DNA of 64,000 nt from Pontibacter lucknowensis (GCF_900156415.1 NZ_FTNM01000001.1:372001-436000); one strand, 5' to 3'. Shown: positions 9,223 through 18,900, counted from the first letter of the stretch. Translations and numbers: made by a program. The notes: a model not told the origin generated them from the letters alone.

Positions 9223-9942
9223 ATGCCTAAACTGTCCATGCTGCGGACTTTTATACGGGAAAACGCGCCTTCGTTTATTTCCATGCTGTTGCTGGTCGTA
9301 GTTCCGCTAGTGGTGAGTTCATCAGCTGCCGTATACCTGTACCAGAATGAAACCCTGCTACAAGACCTGAGCTGGCCGCAGATGCTCCTCTACTTTGTCG
9401 TGATCTCCATTACCATGTCGCTCGCCCTGACCCCGACTACTTTTGTAGCACTGGTGAGCGGCTTCTACCTCGGTTGGCCTGGCTTTGCAGGTGTGGTGGT
9501 TTCGTATGGCATTGCTTCACTCATCGGCTATACCCTGGCCCGGCTCATCGACCACGGCAAAATGATGTCTTTTCTAAATCGATTTGAGAAAACGATGTAC
9601 CTGATGCAGGAATTGCGCGACCAGAGTTGGAGCCTGATCTTTCTGACCCGTATATCGCCCGTGCTACCCTTTGCGCTTATGAATTTCGTACTCTCGCTGT
9701 TGCAGGTGGACAAGGTGAAATTTTTCCTGGCCAGTATGGTTGGCATGCTCCCGCGTACGCTTTTCTTCTTTTGGGTGGGCACACAGGCCAGCGACGTCAT
9801 AAAATTATTGCAGGATCCTGGCAGCAACAAAGGCAGCCAGTTGCTTATGATATCCCTGATTATCATTTCGATAGGCGGGCTGTACTTCATTTTTGACCAT
9901 GCCCTGAAGCGGGCGCTGCGGAAAGCGACGGCAAAAAATTGA
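9223..9942 (+). CDS. TVP38/TMEM64-family membrane protein
   Basis: 239 residues from the ATG at 9223; an in-frame TTG at 9205 would add six residues. The protein has hydrophobic helices near residues 15-40, 48-75, 82-105 and 195-225. The family signature (SNARE-associated/DedA-like) appears as FVALVSGFYLGWPGFAGVVVSYGIASLIGY and FLTRISPVLPFALMNFVLSLL. Members are inner-membrane proteins, some linked to lipid scrambling in eukaryotes; the bacterial role is unclear. It is the last host protein gene before the tRNA target. Confidence 0.88.
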   Translation: MPKLSMLRTFIRENAPSFISMLLLVVVPLVVSSSAAVYLYQNETLLQDLSWPQMLLYFVVISITMSLALTPTTFVALVSGFYLGWPGFAGVVVSYGIASLIGYTLARLIDHGKMMSFLNRFEKTMYLMQELRDQSWSLIFLTRISPVLPFALMNFVLSLLQVDKVKFFLASMVGMLPRTLFFFWVGTQASDVIKLLQDPGSNKGSQLLMISLIIISIGGLYFIFDHALKRALRKATAKN

Positions 9943-9961
9943 GAAAAATTCGCTTTGGGGC

Positions 9962-9992
9962 TTGCATTGCAAGAAAAAAGGCCTTTACTTTG
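9962..9992 (+). promoter_or_regulatory. Promoter of tRNA-Arg
   Basis: TTGC (9962-9965) and TTACTTTG (9985-9992) are 19 bases apart, one mismatch each from the Bacteroidota consensus TTTG-N19-TAnnTTTG, and lie 17 bases before the mature tRNA 5' end. Confidence 0.5.
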
Positions 9993-10009
9993 CATCACAA
10001 TAACGGAAT

Positions 10010-10083
10010 GGTCACGTAGCTCAACTGGATAGAGCATCTGACTACGAATCAGAAGGTTAGGGGTTCGACTCCCTTCGCGACCA
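10010..10083 (+). tRNA. tRNA-Arg (anticodon ACG)
   Basis: A complete cloverleaf can be drawn: 7-bp acceptor stem (GGTCACG with CGCGACC), D-arm GCTC...GAGC, anticodon stem TCTGA/TCAGA with loop CTACGAA (anticodon ACG), five-base variable loop, T-arm AGGGG-TTCGACT-CCCTT and discriminator A. CCA is not encoded. The acceptor stem has one A-C mismatch at its fifth pair. The 3' half, from the anticodon stem onward, is part of the 44-bp att repeat, so it now derives from the integrated element. Confidence 0.95.
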
Positions 10084-10084
10084 C
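10041..10084 (+). repeat. Left attachment site (attL), 44-bp direct repeat
   Basis: Identical over 44 bases to 59558-59601; identity starts at the anticodon stem-loop and ends one base after the discriminator A. The flanking bases differ on both sides. Confidence 0.95.
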
Positions 10085-10093
10085 TTGAAAATC

Positions 10094-10130
10094 AGCCACT
10101 TACAGGTAAAACTGCTAAGTGGCTTTTTTT
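10094..10130 (+). terminator. Element-borne terminator behind tRNA-Arg
   Basis: AGCCACTTA...TAAGTGGC followed by eight T replaces the original tRNA terminator, which now lies behind the right att copy at 59604-59643. The element thus restores termination of the tRNA it interrupts. Confidence 0.85.
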
Positions 10131-10135
10131 ATTTG

Positions 10136-10155
10136 CATACAATTTGCATACATTT
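10136..10155 (+). repeat. Putative integrase arm-site, left copy
   Basis: A 20-base sequence starting CATACAATTTG is repeated identically at 59427-59446 in the same orientation. Within it GCATAC recurs with an 11-base period (about one helical turn), as expected for arm-type binding sites of a tyrosine recombinase. Confidence 0.55.
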
Positions 10156-10169
10156 TGCCTCTCTAGCTT

Positions 10170-10931
10170 TCAAACCTTCGTTAGCTCGAATTTCATCTCA
10201 TACTCGTAAAGATCGACATTAGGAGCCATTGTGACTGCGTACTTGATCTTATCATCCATCTTGTGCGCCACGATTACCCCTTTCACCTCCTTACCATACG
10301 CAAGGTTAGCCTTCACCCACCCCATGTAACGAAGCAGTTGACCTAAGGCTCTGTCCACCCCTCTTGAAAGCTTTAGCTCAAACACCACGAAGTTACCCCT
10401 ACTGTCAACGGTAAGTATATCAATTGGCCCTACAGCGGTTGGGTACTCCCTGCCGTCCCTGCCATTGTCATCTACATACAAGTCGAGCTTGTGCTGTTTA
10501 ACGGTGTGTAGGTTCTTGATCAGGAAATCGCGAAGGTTGGCCTCAAGTGGGAAAAGGAAAGTGTCTGAAGTATCCTCACTTGTGTCATCCGTTTCTTCAG
10601 CTATAACCTGCCTTATAGCAAGGCCTCCGAATTCATTCTCATAAATCTCCCACAGGCCATGCTCCTCTGGATCATACTTCACTACTTGCCCTCTACCTGT
10701 AGAGTAAAGGACATCGTAGTTACTATCAGAGAGCCTTGGCTTCTTATTTTCTGGGTAGTGTATGCGTGAGGGCTGATTAACTGCTAACACGATCATTTGG
10801 GCATTGATCGTGTTGTCATTCACGTTGTCCCACTTGTTATGAATGTAACTCTTGATTTCTGCGTAGGTAGCCTTGCCACTCAAAGCATCAATCGCTTCGG
10901 CCACCATTTGCCATACTGTAGGTCTGTCCAT
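10170..10931 (-). CDS. NucS/DUF91-like endonuclease with N-terminal winged helix
   Basis: 253 residues in two parts. The N-terminal ~75 residues (TVWQMVAEAIDALSGKATYAE, then the IKSYI helix) resemble a small winged-helix domain. The C-terminal ~125 residues carry a PD-(D/E)XK nuclease core, GPIDILTVDSRGNFVVFELKLSRG, followed by QLLRYMGWVK, as in NucS/DUF91 endonucleases. A catalytic Asp and an E-x-K pair are visible. It sits at the extreme left of the element with no methylase partner, facing the tRNA. A role in DNA surveillance or anti-phage restriction is inferred from family and position. Confidence 0.75.
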   Translation of the reverse strand: MDRPTVWQMVAEAIDALSGKATYAEIKSYIHNKWDNVNDNTINAQMIVLAVNQPSRIHYPENKKPRLSDSNYDVLYSTGRGQVVKYDPEEHGLWEIYENEFGGLAIRQVIAEETDDTSEDTSDTFLFPLEANLRDFLIKNLHTVKQHKLDLYVDDNGRDGREYPTAVGPIDILTVDSRGNFVVFELKLSRGVDRALGQLLRYMGWVKANLAYGKEVKGVIVAHKMDDKIKYAVTMAPNVDLYEYEMKFELTKV

Positions 10932-11137
10932 CCTAAAGCTTGTTTTCTTCCATTCCCTATTATCAAGATAAGTAATATTTAAGGAAAGAATAGAAAAAAC
11001 AAATTTATTAAAGTCTAGGTATATAGTAAGCTAATTATGTTTGATTGATTAACAGCAATATCGCATCACTTTACATTGTCTATTCCCAAACTTAGTTCAT
11101 GACTAAGGCAAGCAATTCTAATAATTAGAAAGCAGCA

Positions 11138-11977
11138 ATGGAAGCAATGAAAGATAGAATTAGTTTAAGAGATTTCTTAACGTTAGTAGAGGTAGGACTG
11201 CTTGATAGATTGGAAATTCTCGATTACATTGAAGAAGTCACTAACAACCATCAGCCCCATAGGCTTCAAATACTACTGGATGAGATAGATATTCACATCT
11301 CTATCCGCAGGGATGAGCTAGAGTGCGAATATCATGATAGAATCATTGCAGCGTTAGACCAATGCAGCCTGCAGGGTAAGGTACCTCCGCACAAGATAAT
11401 TACCCTTCCCGGTGATGAACCGAAGAAGGTACTCGATAAGGACAAGCTTTTAAATGGAGCTATTTCAATAGCTCTCTACCCTTTGTATCAGCTCAAACGA
11501 GAAATCGAGTCTATTCGGTTTAAACACACGATCAATACAATAATGAGGCTAATCAAGCAGCATAATGCTCCTCAACAAGAGCAAACCCCACAGGCTGCCG
11601 CACTTCAACAGACATCTGCATTACAAGGGTTAGCTCCCTCCTCAATCGCAGAGTTTGATTTCTATTACCATCTAACAGAGGAAGGCAAACAGATATACCC
11701 CATTATAAAAGAGCTTTACTCGAAGGTAAGATTCAAAAAGGAGTATGCTATCATGCTTGTTGTGTTGAAGGAGCTAGGGTATTTAATGAACAAGCATTTT
11801 ACCAATAAGGAGCAGCTAACTAGTGCCCTAAAGACTACCTTTGGAAATATCGGTAGCAGGCAAAACTTATTTAATTATATAGGGATATATGGCGAAGCTC
11901 CCGGACCGGATGAACGTGAAGAACTTAAACGCCACAAACAAAGACTACTCGATGCTATAAATAAGACGTCTCCATAA
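11138..11977 (+). CDS. Hypothetical protein, RteC-like region uncertain
   Basis: 279 residues, mostly helical, with no transmembrane segment. A Gln/Ala-rich linker (about residues 145-170) separates an N-terminal helical half from a C-terminal half with EFDFYYHLTEEGKQIYPIIKEL and FTNKEQLTSALKTTFGNIGSRQNLFNYI. The C-terminal half has the feel of regulatory proteins of Bacteroidota mobile elements, but I cannot name the family. It lies just upstream of the excisionase-like gene, separated by about 86 bases, so a role in element regulation is possible. Confidence 0.6.
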   Translation: MEAMKDRISLRDFLTLVEVGLLDRLEILDYIEEVTNNHQPHRLQILLDEIDIHISIRRDELECEYHDRIIAALDQCSLQGKVPPHKIITLPGDEPKKVLDKDKLLNGAISIALYPLYQLKREIESIRFKHTINTIMRLIKQHNAPQQEQTPQAAALQQTSALQGLAPSSIAEFDFYYHLTEEGKQIYPIIKELYSKVRFKKEYAIMLVVLKELGYLMNKHFTNKEQLTSALKTTFGNIGSRQNLFNYIGIYGEAPGPDEREELKRHKQRLLDAINKTSP

Positions 11978-12063
11978 TCATCTGCAAATAATACGCAAGT
12001 AAATCGCAAATACTACGGAGAAGCTCCTTTATACATTTGCACTGGAACAAATGATAGAGGCGT

Positions 12064-12405
12064 ATGATGGAGAACCCTTTTGCTATTATTGAGAAGCGCA
12101 TAGACCGCATCGAGTCAATCCTGCTCAACATTCAGGAACGACTGGACAAAACCGATAGTACTCAGTCAACTGGAGATTTCTTAACAGTAGATGAGGCTGC
12201 CGCATACCTCAACATATCAAAGTCAGCCATCTATGAAAAAACCAGCTCCAGATCAATACCTCACCTTAAAAAAGGCAAGCGGCTATACTTTGTCAAACAG
12301 GAACTGGCGGATTGGGTCAAAACTTCACGCCAGAGGACCATTGCTGAAATAGAGGCTGAACCAGCATCCATTATGGTTGTCAGCAAAAGCAGAAGGGCAT
12401 CATGA
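12064..12405 (+). CDS. Excisionase-family helix-turn-helix protein
   Basis: 113 residues. An N-terminal short coiled coil (FAIIEKRIDRIESILLNIQE) is followed by an HTH_17/excisionase domain at about 38-95. Its hallmarks are FLTVDEAAAYLNISKSAIYE, RSIPHLKKGKRLYF and ELADWV. Proteins of this layout accompany tyrosine-recombinase elements in Bacteroidota and bend att DNA for excision or act as regulators. Position near attL supports that role. Confidence 0.85.
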   Translation: MMENPFAIIEKRIDRIESILLNIQERLDKTDSTQSTGDFLTVDEAAAYLNISKSAIYEKTSSRSIPHLKKGKRLYFVKQELADWVKTSRQRTIAEIEAEPASIMVVSKSRRAS

Positions 12406-12673
12406 GTTTAGCGGGTCAAGTACAGCTGAGTATTCCACCGAGAGGCCGTACTTAACCCATCCCTCAACCAGTACAAATTAACTCTGGCAGTCGAACGACA
12501 CAAAACGATCATCCTGCACATTATAACAACTTCAATTAGGATTGATTAATAGAACAAATTTGAGAGGCGGAGGGAATTTGACTAACCCAGATAAGGTTTC
12601 ATTAACCCTAATGGACTACAACTCTTCGCACGCTTCTCAACTAACTATTTGAATTTAAGAAAAGGAGGTTAGA

Positions 12674-13390
12674 ATGAAGAAGTCTAAAATTTTTCAGTAC
12701 GGTAGCAGTTCCATCACCTTTAGGCTAGATGGTGAGTTGATGGTGAATGCCACAGAAATGGCAAAGCCATTCCCCAAGAAAAGAGTGCATGACTTCATTA
12801 GGAGCAAACAAACTGCTGCCTACATAAATGAGCTTCAAAGCGAAACGGGAATTCCCGTTTTGGTTGTAAACCGCGGCGGCTCCAATTCTGGCACCTGGAT
12901 GCATAAATTGCTAGCACTTAAATTTGCCGCTTGGTTATCGCCCAAATTCGAAGTTTGGGTTTATAAAAGGATAGAGGAAATTATTATAGATAATTCTCAC
13001 TCGACTAGCTGGGACCTATCCAACTTATCTCCTGCCCTTACAAAGAAGGGGCCAATTTATAACGTGACTACGATTGGCAAAATGCTTTTTCCTAGCCTAA
13101 GCGGAGAGAAGCTAAATCAGTTCCTAAAAGAACAAGGAATCCAATATAGAACCGATCAGGGTGTTTGGCAGCTGACGGAGAAATTTCAAAACATGGGATT
13201 TGCTGAACTGGCCCCAGTAATTAGACCTGATAGGGATGGAGAAGAAAGAATTGTCAACTTCCACCTTAAATGGACAGAGAAAGGATGTAGGTTCATTATG
13301 GGCTTATACACTAAAGCAAACTCCGAGGCCACGCTCAGGAGCCTATCTACTCCTGAGCAAGAGGCTGGAGAATATACTATGGTGGCATAG
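12674..13390 (+). CDS. KilA-N domain protein
   Basis: 238 residues. The KilA-N DNA-binding domain (about 5-105) shows VNATEMAKPFPKKRVHDFIR and TWMHKLLALKFAAWLSPKFE. The C-terminal part (YNVTTIGKMLFPSLSGEKLN, then a KGCRFIMGL segment) resembles the antirepressor C-terminal domain of phage proteins. An AAGGAGG sequence 7 bases before the ATG is an unusually strong Shine-Dalgarno for this phylum. Such genes are phage-derived regulators; target unknown. A terminator-like hairpin follows at 13419-13450. Confidence 0.85.
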   Translation: MKKSKIFQYGSSSITFRLDGELMVNATEMAKPFPKKRVHDFIRSKQTAAYINELQSETGIPVLVVNRGGSNSGTWMHKLLALKFAAWLSPKFEVWVYKRIEEIIIDNSHSTSWDLSNLSPALTKKGPIYNVTTIGKMLFPSLSGEKLNQFLKEQGIQYRTDQGVWQLTEKFQNMGFAELAPVIRPDRDGEERIVNFHLKWTEKGCRFIMGLYTKANSEATLRSLSTPEQEAGEYTMVA

Positions 13391-13418
13391 TAACTTTCTT
13401 AAAGGTTAGGTCCTATGA

Positions 13419-13452
13419 GGCTTTCTGTATAAAAGCAGAAAGCCTTTTCTTT
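13419..13452. terminator. Terminator after the KilA-N gene
   Basis: GGCTTTCTG...CAGAAAGCC with an 11-base loop and a TTTTCTTT tail, placed between the KilA-N gene and the convergent broken XRE gene. Confidence 0.75.
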
Positions 13453-13545
13453 AAACGATAACCACATTAAATTGGCTCTTGAAAATGATAGGGAATCTAA
13501 CAGAGAAAACTTCAGTCTAGGAATATATAATTTTGAACTGCCCAA

Positions 13546-13842
13546 TCAAGACGATTTAAGTAAAATTTGTAACTTACACCCTAATCCTTTCTCAACTATC
13601 TCAAGCAAGGCTCCTAAAGTTAGCCGACCTCCGTCTCGCTCAGCCTTAGAGATGTACTCCCTACTCTTACCTATGGCTTCGCCGAGCTGCTACTGTGTGA
13701 GCTTACGAGCTTTACAAACAGCTCTGATTGCTGGCCCAACCTCTGATGCCTTGCCTACTTTATAAATCTCCTCCGTTTTACTAGCTAAACTTCCCTCATA
13801 TGTGCCAGATAAGGAAATAAGTCCCTTCTTCTTTTTCTTCAT
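13546..13842 (-). pseudogene. XRE-family regulator broken by an amber codon
   Basis: On the minus strand, 99 codons from ATG (13842) to TGA (13546) are open except for one TAG at codon 51 (13690-13692). The product on both sides is a classical XRE helix-turn-helix: AIRAVCKARKLTQ, then the stop, then QLGEAIGKSREYISKAERDGG. The family usually has Glu where TAG stands, so one base change (GAG to TAG) explains it. No downstream toxin gene is left. It could be a relic of a HipB-like or stand-alone regulator. Confidence 0.75.
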
Positions 13843-14220
13843 GCTTAATAGTTATGGCGATACTTCTTAAAGCTTGATTAGCGACTAGGTAGAACCAGCT
13901 ACTCTTGCCTAGATTAAACAAAATACCTTTTTCTCAGTTAAGCAGTCATCTGCGAATATAAATGGTAAATTATGAATGCAAAAGGCTAAAACACACATAA
14001 AACACTAACTCACAAATACATAAGAAACCAAACCATATTCTTGTGCTGTCAAAATTATGCTTCAGCAGTGGTACCAAGCTAGATCAAAGATGATGCGTGT
14101 TGAAGCTAAGCTGATGAAACTAATACATCGGAGTCGCACCACAAAACCAATCTATGGGAAGACACTTAGCTAAAGCTACCAAGACATCTAACTATTACCT
14201 AAAAGGCTTAACCTTGACAC
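13843..14220. other. No gene recognised
   Basis: About 380 bases with stops in all frames and no convincing RNA structure; moderately AT-rich. Probably decayed sequence between two pseudogenes. Confidence 0.4.
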
Positions 14221-14746
14221 TTAACTCCTGCCTAGTTTCTCTAGAAAACCCTGCAGTATCAGCTGGCGAATCTTCTCGGCATCATGCCTAGTGATAAAGT
14301 TCAGCTGCTGGTCCATCGCCCTAGGTATCAGGCACTCAACCATCATGGAAGACTCTAACCTAGTAGTAGTGTGGCAGACAACAGCGTAATCCTCCCAGTT
14401 AAGCCGCTCAACTTACTCAAATATGGTGGGGAAGACTGTCACAAGGCACAGGATCAAGTGCTAATTGCTACCGCTCAGGTTGCTCTTGAGAGTCTTGTTG
14501 AGAGACCAAAGCATTACTTGCTCCATCAGTTCCTCGGTTCCCCTTACTTTTCCTCCAGCTCAGCGATCTCTCTGCCTCCTCTGTTTCATGAGCTCGGATA
14601 GGCAGAGGCGTATAGGCGTTCACACTATTCGCTATGACGTTAAAACCCTTAAGTTCCTTATCCATTGCAACCGTACCCTGATTGCCAACTATGTTTTGGG
14701 TACCATCTTCGACATCAATTACAAATCGAACTAACTTCCTATCCAA
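14221..14746 (-). pseudogene. Possible decayed coding sequence
   Basis: On the minus strand a 92-codon open frame starting at 14746 (MDRKLVRFVIDVEDGTQNIV at its N-terminus) ends at 14468. A second frame, open to TAA at 14221, encodes a natural-looking helical C-terminus including NWEDYAVVCHTTTRLESSMM and EKIRQLILQGFLEKL. The two would join through at least one frameshift. Codon composition looks protein-like in both parts. I do not recognise the family, and this may be chance. Confidence 0.35.
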
Positions 14747-15008
14747 CTAGCACTATTTGGGCAAAAAGGGTCAGCACGAGAATTCGTTCAGATCACTTAC
14801 CAAAATGGTTTATACCTGAGCAAACATTTTAGCCGGAAGGATAGGACGCATTTTGAAGTGGCTTAAGTATGGTGTGACTCTTCATAGAGCTCATCGCTTT
14901 TATTCAATTATCATGATTATCTTTAATTTTATTTCTAGTATATTACCAACATAATATATTGATACATATTTTACTTAACCAGCGCCATCGATTTTTCCTT
15001 CTATACAA

Positions 15009-15461
15009 ATGAGCCAAAATAACCAATTACCTATTAGCCTCTTAGCAGCTTATATGCAAACAGACTATAGCTTCACCAACGATTCCCAAGCAATCACCAT
15101 CCGCTTAGATCAGAACAACCCAGACCTACTAGCTTATCTGCAGCAAGAGAGCATCACTTCATGGGCCTATATAACTGCCTGGAATCCTCTGTCCTTTCCT
15201 CAAACCGAAGAGTATAACCATTCACAACAGCAAATTTTGCGGGAGCAATTGAAGGACTATAAAGTATTCGAAGGGGAAGGCAAAGGCAGGGATGGAAAGT
15301 GGCCAGCAGAAGCAAGTTACTTTATAGCTGGAATCAGCAGAGACAAAGCTTGCGAAATTGGGCTGGATTTTGGTCAAACTGCTATATTAGTTAGTAGCGA
15401 AAGCTTAGAGCCGGAGTTGGTTATTCTTCATCCCCCTAGCGTTGAGAACAACAATTTCTGA
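15009..15461 (+). CDS. DUF3293 protein
   Basis: 150 residues. The pattern YLQQESITSWAYITAWNP, then EYNHSQQQILREQLKDYKVFEG, WPAEASYFIAGISRDKA and a final FGQTAILVSS is that of DUF3293. This is a small family of unknown function often found in accessory regions. A perfect 21-bp inverted repeat lies 58 bases downstream. Its neighbour at 15602 is in the same direction. Confidence 0.82.
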   Translation: MSQNNQLPISLLAAYMQTDYSFTNDSQAITIRLDQNNPDLLAYLQQESITSWAYITAWNPLSFPQTEEYNHSQQQILREQLKDYKVFEGEGKGRDGKWPAEASYFIAGISRDKACEIGLDFGQTAILVSSESLEPELVILHPPSVENNNF

Positions 15462-15518
15462 ACACCACAACATAAAATCAAAGCATGTTCGACATGTAAA
15501 ATAACCCCCTTACTCTAA

Positions 15519-15564
15519 GGAGTATCTGGATGACTTTGTTAGCACAAAGTCATCCAGATACTCC
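15519..15564 (+). repeat. Perfect 21-bp inverted repeat, 4-base loop
   Basis: 15519-15539 and 15544-15564 are exact reverse complements around the loop TAGC. The RNA would form a 21-bp perfect hairpin without a T-tail, so it is not an ordinary terminator. It lies between the DUF3293 gene and the small gene whose best start is at 15602. Confidence 0.9.
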
Positions 15565-15601
15565 AGATCATTGTTCAACTATATCATTATCCAATAATGC
15601 T

Positions 15602-15850
15602 ATGGCAAAATACAATAAACAACATGAGGTCTCCATAGGTGATCCAGGAGATTGGCAATTATGTTTTCAATGGGGAACCTATATATATGATGATAACACT
15701 ACACAAACTGGTTATCGATTTATCTGGCGGCGGCCGGATGGAAAGCTACAAGCTGCTAGAGGTCAGGCCAGAATTCCTGCAGCTGAGGACTTATTCCAAC
15801 TCATAAAGTTGGCAACAACAGAGGGATGGTTTATAACAGCGGAAAAATAA
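15602..15850 (+). CDS. Small hypothetical protein, 82 aa
   Basis: The ATG at 15602 is preferred over an in-frame ATG at 15530 because the latter lies inside the long perfect hairpin and the extra residues look non-protein-like. The product contains DWQLCFQWGTYIYDDNTTQTGYRFIWRRPDGKL, then QARIPAAEDLFQLIKLATTEGWF. It looks like a compact soluble alpha/beta protein. I recognise a resemblance to short conserved Bacteroidota hypotheticals but no function. Confidence 0.6.
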   Translation: MAKYNKQHEVSIGDPGDWQLCFQWGTYIYDDNTTQTGYRFIWRRPDGKLQAARGQARIPAAEDLFQLIKLATTEGWFITAEK

Positions 15851-15988
15851 AACAATTTATCTTTTACAAGAACGATGTAGTGCAAAAAGTATCCCAAGAG
15901 GCCTTAACTAAAATTGTAACGGTTACACTTCATATGTATTGGTAGATATAAATGCTACACTGGCTTAAAAACTCCATAAAACACACCT

Positions 15989-18900
15989 ATGAATATTAAG
16001 AATATACGCCAATTCCGAAGCTTTTTGAAAACAGACATTAGGGAGCTTACACTTGATAATCGAGATGAGCATTTTGCAGGAGTTAGAACTGAAGTGGATG
16101 GGAGAAGCCAGTACGGTTTCTTTGACTTTTACCATGGCTATAAAGAGGGTGCCAACGGTAAAGGTATTAGAGGCTTTTTGGAGGGCTTTTTGGATATGGC
16201 AAAAGACGGTCAAGCTGTTTATGAGTTCATGCAGAACGCCGTAGATGCAGGCAGCTCCAAGTTCAGTCTTTTTTGGGGAAAAGATGAGGTAGATGGCCAG
16301 GACTATCTACTTGTTGCTAATAATGGAGAAGCTTTTACGATGGAAGCTGTGCTTTCAATTCTTAATGTAGGAGTTTCTACTAAATCTGAAGACAACTACA
16401 CTATAGGCAAGTTTGGTATAGGCTTTAAACTGGCCCACCGATTAGTAGGGAAAGAAAATGGGCTTGATGAGTTAATTGACCACAATTATGGACCTATTCT
16501 ATTTAGTTGGAAAAACGGAGAGGTCATGTCCCTACCCAGCTTGGCGGTGACTCCCGAAATCACCCCTGTAACGCAAGCATACAAAATATACTCTGAGAAT
16601 GGGAACAAAAAGGCCGTTGTTGAAACAGATGAACCTTGGCTATTTAAAATATTAGTGACCAACTTCCCTTGCCAGCCCGAAAATGCTGTGCAGCCGGAGA
16701 TCATCAGAGACACCAAATACATCGAACACCAGAACGTATTCAGTAAATCCGAGCTACAAACTATGGGACGATGGGTTGAAAAATACAAAGCATTCCTACA
16801 GGATGATTTTCAGGAAGGTTCCTTGTTCTTCATCCGACTAGGGAAAGGCAAACAGTCCTCTTTGGAGGAGGAAAACCTTGAGGAGGGTGTTCGCTTTTCC
16901 CTCGCGATATTGAACCGAATTGCGCAGCTGTCGTTAGGTCACCCAGGCCTAGAAGAGGTGAATCTGAACACCAGCCCCATCAAACCTGTGGACCTCCAGT
17001 TTGAATCCTTTGTACTGGAGAAGGGCTCGGAAGATTTCCGTAAAGTCCGGTTTGGTAAAACTCACGATCTTACTGAGAGTGAAGTAGACAAGGAAAATGC
17101 CGACAGTAATATTGAGATACTATTCGGCTATACCGACCACACCCTCTCCAGGAGGGTCTTCACAAATGCCCCAAATCTGTACCTCTTCTTTCCCCTTAGC
17201 GAGGAGAAACACCGCCTACGGTTTATCCTGCACTCAAATGCCTTTTATAAGTCCAGCTCTAGAACCTATTTGCAGAAAGGCAACTTAGGAGAGGAAGGCA
17301 TAAACGAAAGGCTATTCCAAGTCTTTGCCAAGTGCCTCAAAGAAAAGATGCTCGAGTGGGCATCCGCCAAGGATATAGAGTCTAACAGCAAATTCTTAGA
17401 GGTATATGCTAATTTGCTGCTATCCAATGAGAGTGATAACCCAGAGAGAGTTTGGATTAACAAGCCACTGTGGGAGCCAATCTTAGCTTTCCTTCAAGGA
17501 CACATACCTCTAAAATCAACATGGGGCAATGGTGTACGGCTCAGCCACATGGCTCAGTCCGTAAAAATCAAAGCGACAGCACTTTCTATTGAGCAAGAGG
17601 ATTGGCTCATACAGACTATTGACTGGTTCCACTGGGATAGGAAGGGGAACGATGAGTTGAAGACTGAAGCGATTCTAAAGTTAGGGATTGAGGAGTACAC
17701 CATCATTGATCTGCTTCATGTTCCAGGGATTTATGAGCGAATAAACCGCTGGCTCGATGGAAACGCCGCAAATTGTGAACTTCTCCTGCAAGAGGTAGAA
17801 ACATGCCTGCTCTTGAACCCACAGACGGATGATACTTTTCTAGAGAACTTCAGCGCCTTACAGGTGTGGCAGTTTGAAGATGGCTACTTCACCATTAACC
17901 AATTAGCTGAAAGCGGAGTCTACAGGGAGCGAATTTTCCTTTCCGATAAAACGGATGCCCTAAAGCCTTTCCTTGAGAAAGCAGGATTTAAGTTGCCTAC
18001 TAAATCCTTGTCACACTACAAGTTGATGTTTAACTTCATTCAGCTAAAACTACAGGCAAAAATCAAGTACATTCGCAACTATGCTATCCTGGTTGAGGTT
18101 TTAAGCGCACGTTTTGTCCACAGTACCTTTACTCCTGCCGAGAAACACGAAATCCTCAAATTACTAGCTAGCAATTTACGAGACAGTAAAGAAGATAGAA
18201 TTGAAAAGCTGCGGGAATTAAAGCTCTACGCCAACCGCCTCGGAGAGGTGGTTGCCCTGAAAAACCTTTTAAAGGAAGCGGGATGGGAATGGTTAAGCGG
18301 ATGGTGTGTACGCGAAGAGGAGTATGCCTCTGAGTTAGATGAGTACATCACTGTCTCCCGCGATAAGTTGTACGAGGATATTATCCTCTGCCACTGGGAA
18401 GCAATTATGACCCAAGCAGTAGCTGCTAAAGGTAACTACACTATCATATTTAGTGACGTCAAGGATTTATTCCAAGACACGCCAAAGGCTGCGACATTAA
18501 GTAGCAGAAGCATCCTGCGCCTCGGGCACCAGTTTTTGAAGGCTGAGGAGACAACCTTTTACTACAGCAAGACGCTACTTAGCTTTCTGGAAGGAGAATA
18601 CAAGTCGTTAGAAACAGTGGCTGATAAACTAGGCTTTGGGCCTATTCCATCCTTTGAGCTACTCCCCTATTACCAAGAGAGTCCCTTTAAACTAGAGGAA
18701 AAGAACTTGGATGTCACAACGCCAGCGGAAGGTGTTTTCGTCACTGCAGATGAAGCTAAGGCCCTGATAAAACTTTGTGCGGCAGAAGATATCCTTCTTT
18801 TAAATAAAAACCTGCTAACGACAGTACCAACAGGTCAAGAACTTCTTTTAAGAGATAGACCAGAATCCTGCTTTCAAATCGCTACGCATGATGGGTCCCT

